Positions 13,548 to 21,461 of a DNA stretch of 64,000 nt are shown one piece after another (the first letter of the stretch is position 1; every line of letters begins with the position of its first letter). Origin of the DNA: a virus. Where the stretch lies: positions 1 through 64,000 of the IMG/VR virus record IMGVR_UViG_3300044712_000822. One strand, 5' to 3'. Under the pieces are notes generated by a model. That model was not told the origin of the DNA and did not search any database. It saw only the letters and a program-made list of their open reading frames with translations. Position numbers and translations under genes: made by a program.

Positions 13548-14276
13548 ATGGCAGAACCGAAACCAGTCCCGCCACCGCCAGCGCCGGCGCACCCCCAGGT
13601 GAATGCCGCGCCGCCGCCGCCGTCCTTGGTCGACCAGATGCTGGCCGCTGGCGATAACGCGGAAATTAAGCAGTACGTCGCCGACGAGGACCTGAGCCGG
13701 AAAATCGCTGGCAGCGCGTACTACTCGGACCTCACCAACAGCGCGCAAGCGATGGTGAAAATCCAACTGGGCCGCGACCTAGACATCAAGCCGATGGTCG
13801 CGATCCAGAGCATCTCCGTAGCCAACAACAAGGTGTCTATCAGCGCCGAGCTTCAGGCCGCGATGCTGAAGCGCGCCGGCTACTCCTGGAGGTTCATCCA
13901 GAACGATCTGGATGGCACGGAGATTGCGGTGTATTTCCAGGGGAAGCCGATCATGGACCTGAACCCCGATGGCACCGATCGGCCCGCGACGGTGCGCTGG
14001 GACCGGACGGATAGCGAACGGGCGCGGTTGCTGGAGCCCCGCGGCGCGAGCAAGATGCCCAGCGTCCATGAGTTGTATCCGAAGGACATGTGCTACTGGC
14101 GCTGCATCACCAGGTTCATGCGGAAGTATGCGCCGGAAGTGAGCAAGGGCATGACGCTGCTTACGCCTGACGAGATGTACGAGATCTCGACCCAGGACGT
14201 CGGCATTGATTACGAAGCGCGGACAGCCGAACTGCTGGCGGCCGCCGCGGAAAAGGAGAAGGCGAATGCCGGTTGA
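13548..14276 (+). CDS. RecT-like single-strand annealing protein
   Basis: 242 residues. A Pro-rich N-terminus precedes a core with NSAQAMVKIQLGRDLDIKPM, NKVSISAELQAAMLKRAGYSW, a beta region around EIAVYFQGKP, and ELYPKDMCYWRCITRFMRKYAPEV. These correspond to a divergent RecT/Redbeta-like phage family. It would anneal complementary strands in phage recombination. The nuclease upstream and SSB-like gene downstream support the role. Confidence 0.65.
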   Translation: MAEPKPVPPPPAPAHPQVNAAPPPPSLVDQMLAAGDNAEIKQYVADEDLSRKIAGSAYYSDLTNSAQAMVKIQLGRDLDIKPMVAIQSISVANNKVSISAELQAAMLKRAGYSWRFIQNDLDGTEIAVYFQGKPIMDLNPDGTDRPATVRWDRTDSERARLLEPRGASKMPSVHELYPKDMCYWRCITRFMRKYAPEVSKGMTLLTPDEMYEISTQDVGIDYEARTAELLAAAAEKEKANAG

Positions 14277-14736
14277 GGCAGATCGGAAGTACAAGGGAAA
14301 AATCGTGGAGGCGTTCGTCCCCGATGTGGGCAACGGCAAGCCCTGCCTCCACGTCGAAATCGAGACAGCCGTCGGCAACATCACGCATCGCATGTACCTG
14401 TCCCCGGCGGCACGGCAGTACACCGAAAAGGTGCTGCTGGAACTGGGGCTGGAGAACGCCCACCTCTCCAGCGAGGAATTCTGGGAGGACCCGATCCGGT
14501 GGATGCGGGACCTGGAGTGCAATATCGAGACGGAGTTGCACTCATACCAGGACGATAACGGCAACGACAGAGACGTGGTTCGGGTGAAGTGGCTCAACGG
14601 CCCGCGGCGCGAGATCCTGCGGGCCCCAGTCGCGAAAGCGCGCGGGCTGGCCGGCCTGTTCCAACGGCCGAATTACGAGACGTCGGCAGCGCCACCACCG
14701 CCGCCGACGGGAGGTGATGATGACTTGCCATTTTGA
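14266..14736 (+). CDS. single-stranded-DNA-binding-like protein with acidic C-tail
   Basis: 156 residues from ATG 14266 with AAAAGGAGAA. A beta-rich core (YKGKIVEAFVP, PCLHVEIETAV, ITHRMYLSP, VVRVKWL) resembles OB-fold phage proteins of the DUF669 type. A Pro-rich linker leads to DDDLPF, the classic acidic/hydrophobic tail of SSB proteins that recruits partners. It overlaps the RecT-like gene by 11 nt. Confidence 0.65.
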   Translation: MPVEADRKYKGKIVEAFVPDVGNGKPCLHVEIETAVGNITHRMYLSPAARQYTEKVLLELGLENAHLSSEEFWEDPIRWMRDLECNIETELHSYQDDNGNDRDVVRVKWLNGPRREILRAPVAKARGLAGLFQRPNYETSAAPPPPPTGGDDDLPF

Positions 14737-15487
14737 GCACCTTGAGGTGAAGTTTACCGACGCCGAGAAGTTGGAGATGGGGCGGGACGTTGCGCGCCTG
14801 AACCAGGAGAAACGGCGCCTGGACCAGAAGCTGACGGAGATCAAGAAACAGTTGACGGGCGAGATCTCCGGGAAAGAAACAGAGATCGACCGGCTGATGG
14901 ACCTGTTATCGAACGGGTACGAGTATCGGCAGGTAGAATGTCGGATCGAATTGGACGTGCCAAGCCAGGGGAAGGCAAGCATTATCCGGATGGACACCAA
15001 TGAAGTGGTCCGCGTTCGCCGGATGACCGACGAGGAGATGCAGATCCCCTTGCCGCTGGCCGAAGCCGCGCCTGTCGAGGAGCCCACTGTCGAGGAGCCC
15101 GAGCCCGAGCCGGAACCGGAGCCGGAGGCCCCGCCCGTGGAGGTCGTCGAGGCGGAAATCGTGTGCGAGGTAGCCGGGCCGCTCCGCGAGTACTCGCACT
15201 CGAAAAATGGCGGCTCATGCTCGCTGATCGTCCACCAGGTCGACGGCGAGATCCGGATGAACTGGGTGGCCGACGCCGAAGGCGAGCATGCCGAGCAGTC
15301 CGGAGCCGGGAAAGCCTATCCTTCTGTCGTCGCCGCGGCGAAAGACGGGATGATCGCGATCTGGAACTGGGCGTATGCCCTCATCAATGCGACGACGAAC
15401 CCGACGAAGCGGGCGGCGCTGCTGTCCGTGGTTGGGTTTGCATCGGACGGGGTGACAGCCCTCCGAAAAGAGGAGCCCCCGGAGTGA
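14720..15487 (+). CDS. hypothetical protein with coiled coil and Pro-Glu repeats
   Basis: 255 residues from ATG 14720, six bases after GGGAGG; ATG 14717 and GTG 14714 are alternatives. Residues 10-65 are coiled coil, 70-105 beta-like, 115-150 an acidic Pro-Glu repeat, and the C-terminal 100 residues a separate domain (YSHSKNGGSCSLIVHQ, NPTKRAALLSVVGFASDG). No family recognised. Confidence 0.5.
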   Translation: MTCHFEHLEVKFTDAEKLEMGRDVARLNQEKRRLDQKLTEIKKQLTGEISGKETEIDRLMDLLSNGYEYRQVECRIELDVPSQGKASIIRMDTNEVVRVRRMTDEEMQIPLPLAEAAPVEEPTVEEPEPEPEPEPEAPPVEVVEAEIVCEVAGPLREYSHSKNGGSCSLIVHQVDGEIRMNWVADAEGEHAEQSGAGKAYPSVVAAAKDGMIAIWNWAYALINATTNPTKRAALLSVVGFASDGVTALRKEEPPE

Positions 15488-15729
15488 CATCGGACCTCAC
15501 TCGCGGGTTTGCCAGTGGCGTTCTCGTGGCGATGCTGGTGTTTTCCAGTATCTGGTATCTCGCAGACCGCGCGCGGGGAGGCCAACGCCTCCCCGCTGAC
15601 TGGCTGATATCGGCGCTGCATGCCATCGCGATGATGGCGAAAGCCGTGGCTGATGGCTTCGAATCAGCAGTGAAGGATTACCGCTACATGCGGAAACACT
15701 TTGGGAAGGAGTCGGGCCATGCCATGTAA
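15484..15729 (+). CDS. small membrane protein
   Basis: 81 residues from GTG 15484 in a GTGA overlap. One membrane helix (about residues 8-26, GFASGVLVAMLVFSSIWYLA), then a helical domain (ISALHAIAMMAKAVADGFESAV) with a basic end. Function unknown. Confidence 0.5.
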   Translation: MTSDLTRGFASGVLVAMLVFSSIWYLADRARGGQRLPADWLISALHAIAMMAKAVADGFESAVKDYRYMRKHFGKESGHAM

Positions 15730-15964
15730 CCTAAAGCCGCTACCAGGCGGAGGCCATGCCATCGTTTGCACGCGCGGGCGACGGCCCATCGTGTGCGTTA
15801 CGTGTCGCCGTCCTGGCAACATCTTGTGCGACTATCCGGTGACACGCGACGGGAAACCCGGCACGTGTGACCGGCCATGCTGCCGCCAGCATGCGGTATC
15901 AGTTGGGCCGAATCGCGATTACTGCTTGGCGCATGCGAATCTTTCGGAGGCTGCCAATGGCTGA
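15719..15964 (+). CDS. Cys-rich zinc-binding protein
   Basis: 81 residues with eight cysteines after the first four residues: CTRG, CVTCRRPG, CDYPV, CDRPCCRQH and CLAH. The CxxC plus Cys/His spacing suggests a two-zinc finger. It ends 8 nt inside the DUF5131 gene. Function unknown. Confidence 0.6.
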   Translation: MPCNLKPLPGGGHAIVCTRGRRPIVCVTCRRPGNILCDYPVTRDGKPGTCDRPCCRQHAVSVGPNRDYCLAHANLSEAANG

Positions 15965-16877
15965 CAAGTCCTCTATTGAGTGGACCGACGCGACATGGTC
16001 CCCCTTCCGCGGCTGCACCCGGATCTCCCCTGGCTGCCAGAACTGCTATGCCGAGCGCATGGCAGCGCGCAATTTGCTAGGGCACAGATCACCCACGACG
16101 GGCAATCCGTTCGCCAACATGACGCAGGGTGGGCCGCGCTGGACGGGCAAGGTGGAGTTGATCGAGAGCCAGATGAATGCGCCCCTTCGCTGGCGCAGGC
16201 CGCGCCGGATATTTGTCAATTCGATGAGCGATACGTTCCACGAGCGCGTGTCCGTTGAGTGGATTGAACGCGTTTTCGCGGTGGCGTCAGTGTGCCAGCA
16301 GCACACGTTCATTATGCTCACGAAAAGGTCAAAGCGCCTGCGCGAGTATCACGCCGAAGATCTCATGGGGCGCGGGGCAAGGCATCGCGTCTATAACCGC
16401 GCGTACGCCCTCGGGGCAATCTGGCAGCGGAGTCCCTCCGTAGGCTGGCCGCTCCGCAATATCCACATGGGCATCTCCGCTGAGGATCAACCGCGCTTCG
16501 ATGAGCGAGTTGAAGATCTGCGCGCAACGCCCGCCGCCGTCCGCTGGCTCTCAATGGAGCCGCTACTTGGCCCCATTGATCTGGCTGGCCGGCTGGACGG
16601 CATCCACTGGGTTGTCGTCGGCGGCGAGTCTGGACCGGGCGCGCGGCCAGTCCAAAAGGATTGGGTGCGATCCATCCGGAACGCGTGCGTTGAGGCTGGC
16701 GTGCCGTTTTTCTTCAAGCAGTGGGGAGAATATCTCCCTCCAATGACGGATGGCGCGATCACAGATAACGGGCAGGTCCTGAACTGCTCCGATGTGCCAG
16801 TGCGTATCGGAAAGTCTCGCGCTGGGGCATCGCTTGATGGGCGCGAGTGGCGCGAACTGCCGGAGGCTGCGCGATGA
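15957..16877 (+). CDS. DUF5131 (phage Gp37/Gp68 family) protein
   Basis: 306 residues from ATG 15957 with CGGAGG upstream. The family signature is complete: SIEWTDATWSPFRGCTRISP, then CQNCYAE giving three Cys (C-x6-C-x2-C) like an iron-sulfur site, IFVNSMSDTFHERV, FIMLTKRSKRL, HMGISAEDQ, MEPLLGPIDL, HWVVVGGESGPGARP and FFKQWGE. The three-Cys motif resembles radical-SAM proteins, but biochemical function is not established. The usual three-Cys-motif partner (TcmP) is not seen nearby. Confidence 0.85.
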   Translation: MADKSSIEWTDATWSPFRGCTRISPGCQNCYAERMAARNLLGHRSPTTGNPFANMTQGGPRWTGKVELIESQMNAPLRWRRPRRIFVNSMSDTFHERVSVEWIERVFAVASVCQQHTFIMLTKRSKRLREYHAEDLMGRGARHRVYNRAYALGAIWQRSPSVGWPLRNIHMGISAEDQPRFDERVEDLRATPAAVRWLSMEPLLGPIDLAGRLDGIHWVVVGGESGPGARPVQKDWVRSIRNACVEAGVPFFFKQWGEYLPPMTDGAITDNGQVLNCSDVPVRIGKSRAGASLDGREWRELPEAAR

Positions 16878-17620
16878 GCCCCCGCCAACGTGCCGAGGCC
16901 ATCATGGCCATCTCGCCCCGGCCCGCCTGCTTCAATGAGGCGTGGTGGGTGGAGCAGATCACCAGCGCCATCCAGGCGGCCATCAAGGATCTACTCGCCT
17001 CCGTAGTCGTGGGGGCCACCATGGACGGCAATGTGCGCGTGCGGGTGGGCGACTATGAGCAGGTAGTTGAGATCCGAACTGCGCAGCAACAGGCCCTCGC
17101 CGCCGCGCTGGAAGACCTCGCCGCCGTGACTGCCGAGCGGGACGGGTTAGCCGACGAACTACGCAAGACGCACAAACTCCTGGGCGAGACGCAGGAGCGG
17201 TACGAAGCCGCGCTGGAGGAGAAGCGGGCGGAACTGGCGAAGGTAACCAAAGAGCGCGACGAACTGCGCGCGGAACTCGACACTTGCCCCGACTGCGAGG
17301 GCGAGGGGTACATCGAGAGCATCGGGTCCGACAATTACCCGGAGTCGGTTAGATGCGAGCATAAGGGGCTCAAGGCGGCGGAACTGGCGGCGGTCGCGCG
17401 GGAGCGGGACGGGCTTGCGGCGGCGCTGGCAACAGCTCTCCATCGCATGTCGTGTACCGTAAATCACTGCAAAGAGTGCTATGCCTACAGATTGTACAGC
17501 AGGCCGTCTGATGTCCTCGCCGCCCACGACCGCGCAGTCGCGGCGCGGGTGCTGCGGAGAGAAGCCGAGGGGCATTTTAAGGATGAGGGCTATTCGGATC
17601 TGAGTGTAGGTGTTCGCTAG
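16874..17620 (+). CDS. coiled-coil protein with DnaJ-like zinc motif
   Basis: 248 residues in an ATGA overlap with DUF5131. Residues 65-145 are a long coiled coil (QALAAALEDLAAVTAERDGL). At about 146 is CPDCEGEGYIE, a half zinc finger of DnaJ type, with CEHKG later, then a second coiled segment and CKECYAY. It resembles the product of 20691 in plan. No function assigned. Confidence 0.55.
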   Translation: MSPRQRAEAIMAISPRPACFNEAWWVEQITSAIQAAIKDLLASVVVGATMDGNVRVRVGDYEQVVEIRTAQQQALAAALEDLAAVTAERDGLADELRKTHKLLGETQERYEAALEEKRAELAKVTKERDELRAELDTCPDCEGEGYIESIGSDNYPESVRCEHKGLKAAELAAVARERDGLAAALATALHRMSCTVNHCKECYAYRLYSRPSDVLAAHDRAVAARVLRREAEGHFKDEGYSDLSVGVR

Positions 17621-17664
17621 GTGTTCGCTAATGATGCAACAGCGTCAAACTTCGGATTTGAGTG

Positions 17665-17693
17665 TTGACAACCACACTGGAATCCGATATTGT
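17665..17693 (+). promoter_or_regulatory. sigma70-type promoter giving a leaderless mRNA
   Basis: TTGACA at 17665-17670, 17-bp spacer, TATTGT at 17688-17693, then six bases to ATG 17700; no Shine-Dalgarno. A tandem GGTGTTCGCTA repeat (about 17608-17629) lies just upstream. Confidence 0.7.
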
Positions 17694-17699
17694 AAAAGC

Positions 17700-17978
17700 A
17701 TGACAAGTACAAGGATCGACGCCAAAACGATGAAAGGTGAGATCCGAGTTCGCCGTGGCTACGACATTCGGGTTGACTCGAAGACTGGACAGAAGACGGA
17801 GGTTTCCCCCGTCGTTTGTATGTGCTGCCAGAAGGACATCTTTCACGTCTCTGAACTTATCAATGGCGACATCGTTGGACCGGGATGCGACGGACTCATT
17901 GCCTGTCCGGTGTATCGGATTGGCCGCACGCTCAACAGGAAGCAAGCCGCATACGCTTCATCAAGGGGGTTGCTATGA
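17700..17978 (+). CDS. hypothetical protein with Cys pairs, head of an operon
   Basis: 92 residues. Basic N-terminus (TRIDAKTMKGEIRVRRGYDI), then CMCC and two later Cys (GPGCDGLIAC) that could form a zinc site. The start is chosen at ATG 17700 because it lies at the predicted transcription start. ATGA overlap with the next gene. Confidence 0.6.
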   Translation: MTSTRIDAKTMKGEIRVRRGYDIRVDSKTGQKTEVSPVVCMCCQKDIFHVSELINGDIVGPGCDGLIACPVYRIGRTLNRKQAAYASSRGLL

Positions 17979-18142
17979 CCGAGCAGGAAGTCGAGCTGAT
18001 TATAGACAAATTGCGGGAAGCCGAGAGCATGGTGATCTCGGCCCTCTTGGACGACAGGAAGCGGGATAGCTGGGGGGCGTTGGACGAGTGTAAAGTTCTG
18101 ATTTGGAAGGCAATGGACCAAGCGGGAGACGCAGCACGATGA
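17975..18142 (+). CDS. small helical protein
   Basis: 55 residues, almost all helical and acidic (EQEVELIIDKLREAESMVIS, ALDECKVLIWKAMDQA). Starts and ends in ATGA overlaps. Function unknown. Confidence 0.55.
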   Translation: MTEQEVELIIDKLREAESMVISALLDDRKRDSWGALDECKVLIWKAMDQAGDAAR

Positions 18143-18318
18143 GTTGGGAAGCGTGGGGCAGCGGCCCGGAACCATTCGACGTTGACAAACTGTATCGGGA
18201 AGGGTGGGATTGCGATGAGAGTTGTGTGGTGTGGTTCAAGGAGGAGGAGCCGGAGAAAGTCTACACACTGGATGAGGCAATCCAAATCTATGAGGATTGG
18301 CTATCAAATGAGGAGTAA
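18139..18318 (+). CDS. small acidic protein
   Basis: 59 residues, rich in Trp and Glu (MSWEAWGSG, EEEPEKVYTLDEAIQIYEDW). The helical end and high negative charge recall DNA-mimic-like small phage proteins, but this is only a composition argument. Starts in an ATGA overlap. Confidence 0.55.
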   Translation: MSWEAWGSGPEPFDVDKLYREGWDCDESCVVWFKEEEPEKVYTLDEAIQIYEDWLSNEE

Positions 18319-18322
18319 CTCT

Positions 18323-18661
18323 ATGACGAGAGTCGTCGAGGTAAAGCCGGGTATTGAGATGCGGATTCGTGGCCTCCGATGGGATGACGGCTGGAGGTAC
18401 GGCTCCCCGGTGGCACTCATAGACCCCGTTCTGAAAGTGTACGAGGACGGACGGAGCCTAGAAAGGGCAATCGAAGACCTGTGTATTGATGCGTGTGTTT
18501 GCGGCGTACTGAAAGATGAGGAAGCATGGCGATGGGAAGCGGCTCCGGGTGGGTCCTTGGCCTACCTCAGACGCAAGTTTTACCGCACGCATGTCCAGCG
18601 AGTTGATTGTAAGGTGCGGTTCATTGTTGACGACGACGGAGAGTTGTGGTGGGAGGCGTAA
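18323..18661 (+). CDS. hypothetical protein
   Basis: 112 residues from ATG 18323 with GAGGAG upstream (an in-frame ATG at 18308 lies inside that Shine-Dalgarno). Mixed alpha/beta: TRVVEVKPGIEMRIRG, SLERAIEDLCID, VRFIVDDDGELWW. No family recognised. Confidence 0.5.
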   Translation: MTRVVEVKPGIEMRIRGLRWDDGWRYGSPVALIDPVLKVYEDGRSLERAIEDLCIDACVCGVLKDEEAWRWEAAPGGSLAYLRRKFYRTHVQRVDCKVRFIVDDDGELWWEA

Positions 18662-19065
18662 TGGGTATGTTTGCGCCGGGTAGAAGCGAGACGGTGAACT
18701 ACCACTATTGGCCGATCCGATTCGGCTGGTCTAGTGGGCCATACCAGCAAACACTTTGGCGGTGGGTTAGAAGGGCTATCGACAGCAGGCGGTGGACCCT
18801 CGATTACCCACACCGATACACTTGCCTGTCGTCGCTGGAAATTCACAGGGCTGCTGCCCGTCGAATGTGGCACGGTTGGCCCATCGGGGGCAGTTCAAGG
18901 GAGTATGGCTGGACGCTTCACCTTGGACGGTTTAAGGTGTACTTCGGAGATCCGGACACCACACGGCAATCCGAAATCAGTACTAATGGTCCATCCACAC
19001 CGCAATCCGAAGTTGGTAAACTGGCTTCATGCCAAACAGACTCGGACTCAAGGACTGGAAAGTGA
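18661..19065 (+). CDS. hypothetical protein, C-terminus possibly altered by transposon junction
   Basis: 134 residues. The first 100 are Trp/Tyr-rich and basic and look like one domain, ending near LGRFKVYFGD. The last 30 residues are Ser/Thr-rich and overlap the start of the ISL3 transposase by 37 nt. The original gene may have ended earlier, with a read-through tail created by the transposon. No family recognised. Confidence 0.45.
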   Translation: MGMFAPGRSETVNYHYWPIRFGWSSGPYQQTLWRWVRRAIDSRRWTLDYPHRYTCLSSLEIHRAAARRMWHGWPIGGSSREYGWTLHLGRFKVYFGDPDTTRQSEISTNGPSTPQSEVGKLASCQTDSDSRTGK

Positions 19066-20351
19066 CGAACGTCGAAGAAAGCACAACAGACATGAGGGTG
19101 ACGGCAGAGTACACGCCGCCACCCACGGCCTGCCCTCGCTGTGGGTTGGCCGACCAGCCGCTCTACAAGCACGATGTCCGCACTCAGGAGTTCATGGATA
19201 CCCCGCTCCACGGAAAGCGGGTCCATTTGATCGTGAGACGCCAGCGGTACGTCTGCCAAGGGTGCGAGAAAACCTTCCAGCAGATCCTTCCTGATATGGA
19301 GGAAGACCGCACGATGACGAAGCGACTGGTGTCGTACATCAAGCGTCTATCGCTGGAAAAGAAGTTCACTGAGATTGCTGATGAGGTTGGAGTCAACGAG
19401 AAGACCGTCCGCAACCTATTCAAAGAGCACGTCGAAAGGCTCGATTCCGAGCGGGTCATCACGGCCCCGGAGTGGCTTGGCGTGGATGAGCTTCACATAT
19501 TGGGTGACTTTCGGGCGATGCTCACAGCCCCCGGCGAGAAGAAGATTCTTGACCTTCTGGAGAAACGAGACAAGGCTACCGTTCTCAAGTGGATGCTGGC
19601 CCTGCCCAACCGGAAGAACGTCAAGGTGGTGACGATGGACATGCACCGCCCGTACCGGGAAGCTGCGTTGGCAGCGTTTCCGAATGCCGCCTGTGTGGTG
19701 GATGTATTCCACGTCGTCAGGATGGCAAACAAAGCGGCGGATTCGCTCCGCATCGCACTCAAGGATGAACTGGACCCGAAGGTACGCCGGAAGATCAAGC
19801 GTGATCGGTGGATCATTCAGGCACGTCGCAGGAACCTGAAGGCTGGCGACGTAATCATGCTGCATTCGTGGGATCGGGTAGTTCCGATGCTCTCGGCAGC
19901 ATACCGGGCAAAGGAAGACTTCTACGACATCTACGAAAAGGCCAAGGACCGGGCGGAAGCTCTTGAACTGTGGGACTTGTGGCTGGAGATGTTGGAGCCG
20001 GAACTGAAGAAGCCCTTCAGTGAACTGATCCGGGCTGTGACGAACTGGAAGCCCGAAATCTTCAACTTCTTCGACTACCGGGGCAAGACCAACGCCTACA
20101 CGGAAGCGATCAATAGCGTCATTCGAGCCATCAACCGTGCTGGTCGTGGCTATAGCCTCGACGCCATCAGAGCCAAGGTGTTGTACGGCGGCAAGAAGCG
20201 GCAGACGGACACCGAGTACCAGAAGGTCGCCTTGTCGATGAAGATCAAGCGGCCCAAGGTGGACACAACTTATCGGGTGGACCCGGAGACAGTGCTCCAT
20301 GTGGACAAACCACCCAAACCAAAGAAGAAGACAAGAAAGTATGAGAAATGA
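19029..20351 (+). CDS. ISL3 family transposase
   Basis: 440 residues, full length for the family. N-terminal zinc-finger ACPRCG...YVCQGCEKTF, a helix-turn-helix (FTEIADEVGVNEKTVRNLF), then the DDE catalytic domain: D in WLGVDELHI, D in VVDVFHVVRMA, and E in YTEAINSVIRAINR, followed by the C-terminal G.RAKVL-like segment. I cannot find clear terminal inverted repeats. The 9-mer CAATCCGAA occurs at 18967, 19003 and 20364, flanking the gene, but is too short to call. It is either a degenerate insertion sequence or a captured transposase. Confidence 0.85.
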   Translation: MPNRLGLKDWKVTNVEESTTDMRVTAEYTPPPTACPRCGLADQPLYKHDVRTQEFMDTPLHGKRVHLIVRRQRYVCQGCEKTFQQILPDMEEDRTMTKRLVSYIKRLSLEKKFTEIADEVGVNEKTVRNLFKEHVERLDSERVITAPEWLGVDELHILGDFRAMLTAPGEKKILDLLEKRDKATVLKWMLALPNRKNVKVVTMDMHRPYREAALAAFPNAACVVDVFHVVRMANKAADSLRIALKDELDPKVRRKIKRDRWIIQARRRNLKAGDVIMLHSWDRVVPMLSAAYRAKEDFYDIYEKAKDRAEALELWDLWLEMLEPELKKPFSELIRAVTNWKPEIFNFFDYRGKTNAYTEAINSVIRAINRAGRGYSLDAIRAKVLYGGKKRQTDTEYQKVALSMKIKRPKVDTTYRVDPETVLHVDKPPKPKKKTRKYEK

Positions 20352-20484
20352 ATGTCAACACTACAATCCGAATACCCAGGATGAGGTCTTTGGCTGGCAT
20401 ATCTCATCCGCCACAGTTGGAAAAGAGTTGAGACGTCTTGCCGCCCAGTACGAGGCCGGCGAGCGGGAGGTGCCGGGTGAGTAG
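20341..20484 (+). CDS. short hypothetical protein
   Basis: 47 residues from ATG 20341, overlapping the transposase end. Contains a helix (TVGKELRRLAAQYEAGERE) and ends in GEREVPGE, the same eight residues that end the next gene, because the last bases belong to a 29-bp repeat. Confidence 0.45.
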   Translation: MRNECQHYNPNTQDEVFGWHISSATVGKELRRLAAQYEAGEREVPGE

Positions 20485-20485
20485 T
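20457..20485 (+). repeat. 29-bp gene-junction repeat, copy 1
   Basis: Matches 20671-20699 with a single mismatch (G for A at the 16th base). It carries the end of one coding frame, a strong GGAGGT Shine-Dalgarno, a GTG start and an overlapping TAG stop. Confidence 0.85.
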
Positions 20486-20698
20486 CCGAATTTCAGGCGG
20501 CTACTGGCCGCACAAATCGAGCCACATCTGATCAGAATCCACGGTTTGCTGGGGAGTGACTACAAGCTGACGCTCATCGCCAGGAACGCAACGATGGAGA
20601 CCGCCGACGTGATTCTGACGGCTGACAACCTCGACCTCGCGATTGCGGCGGCGAAGAGGACACGCCAGAACGGCGAGCGGGAGGTACCGGGTGAGTAG
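20477..20698 (+). CDS. small hypothetical protein between two junction repeats
   Basis: 73 residues from GTG 20477, five bases after GGAGGT. Helical N-terminus (FRRLLAAQIEPHLIRIHGLL), strand KLTLIARN, helix DLAIAAAKRT, ending GEREVPGE. Flanked exactly by the two copies of the 29-bp repeat, so it looks like a cassette that could be gained or lost by recombination. Confidence 0.5.
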   Translation: MSSPNFRRLLAAQIEPHLIRIHGLLGSDYKLTLIARNATMETADVILTADNLDLAIAAAKRTRQNGEREVPGE

Positions 20699-20699
20699 T
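20671..20699 (+). repeat. 29-bp gene-junction repeat, copy 2
   Basis: Second copy, 214 bp after the first. It supplies the Shine-Dalgarno GGAGGT and the GTG of the gene at 20691, as the first copy does for 20477. Confidence 0.85.
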
Positions 20700-21461
20700 T
20701 TCGAGTCCGAGTTTTATAGACTACGCGCTACCCTTGTCGACGTGCGGAATGCGGCGATGAGTCAGATTTCGCCGCCAGCGCCGCAGGAGATGGACCGAGA
20801 GGCCCTCGTCAATATCGCGGAGACGGCCGAGGCAGGCCTCGCTGTGGACGTCCAGGCGCTGCATAAGCATACCGCGATGAGCAAGGCGGCGCAGGAAGAT
20901 CGACCCTTGGTGCCAAGCCGAGTGCGCATCTACAGTTATCAGCACGAAGCGTACTGGCGCCCGAATGCGGGTGGCTACACGAGAGAGAAAGAAGAGGCGT
21001 GGGTCCTATCGCGAGCTGAAGCCGAGCGCATAACCAAGCACTGTGGTCCGGAAAAGAGGATCGAGTTAGAACTCGTGCCGAGCAGGTGGAAATCGCGAGC
21101 AGAGTTGGAAACTGAGAATGAGCGGCGCGCGAATGAGGCCCGCAACTGGCAGAGCACCGCAGAGCAGCATTGTCGCAATGAGCAGTATTACCGAGGGATG
21201 CTGGCCCAAATTGGAGAGACCCTCGGGCAGGCGGTCAAAACCTGTGACGACGGAACCACCGTGCCAGATGTTTTGGTGGCCAAGGTGGTGGAGGTCACAC
21301 TGGCGCGCATCTCGGGGCTGGAGGCGGAGAACGCCCGGCTGCGGGCGGCGATCTTGGCGGCCCCACACGGGATGCTTTGCCAAGAGTATGCGCACTGGGA
21401 GAACGAAAAGTGTGACTGCTGGAAGCAGGCCGCGCTGGCCGGGGAGGATTCCAATGGCTGA
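20691..21461 (+). CDS. coiled-coil hypothetical protein
   Basis: 256 residues from GTG 20691. N-terminal helix, a middle with IYSYQHEAYWRPNAGGYTRE, then a long coiled coil (SRAELETENERRANEARNWQ; ISGLEAENARLRAAI) and a final Cys motif (CQEYAHWENEKCDCW). Plan resembles the 16874 product. Possible metal site at the end; no known role. Confidence 0.5.
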   Translation: MSSFESEFYRLRATLVDVRNAAMSQISPPAPQEMDREALVNIAETAEAGLAVDVQALHKHTAMSKAAQEDRPLVPSRVRIYSYQHEAYWRPNAGGYTREKEEAWVLSRAEAERITKHCGPEKRIELELVPSRWKSRAELETENERRANEARNWQSTAEQHCRNEQYYRGMLAQIGETLGQAVKTCDDGTTVPDVLVAKVVEVTLARISGLEAENARLRAAILAAPHGMLCQEYAHWENEKCDCWKQAALAGEDSNG

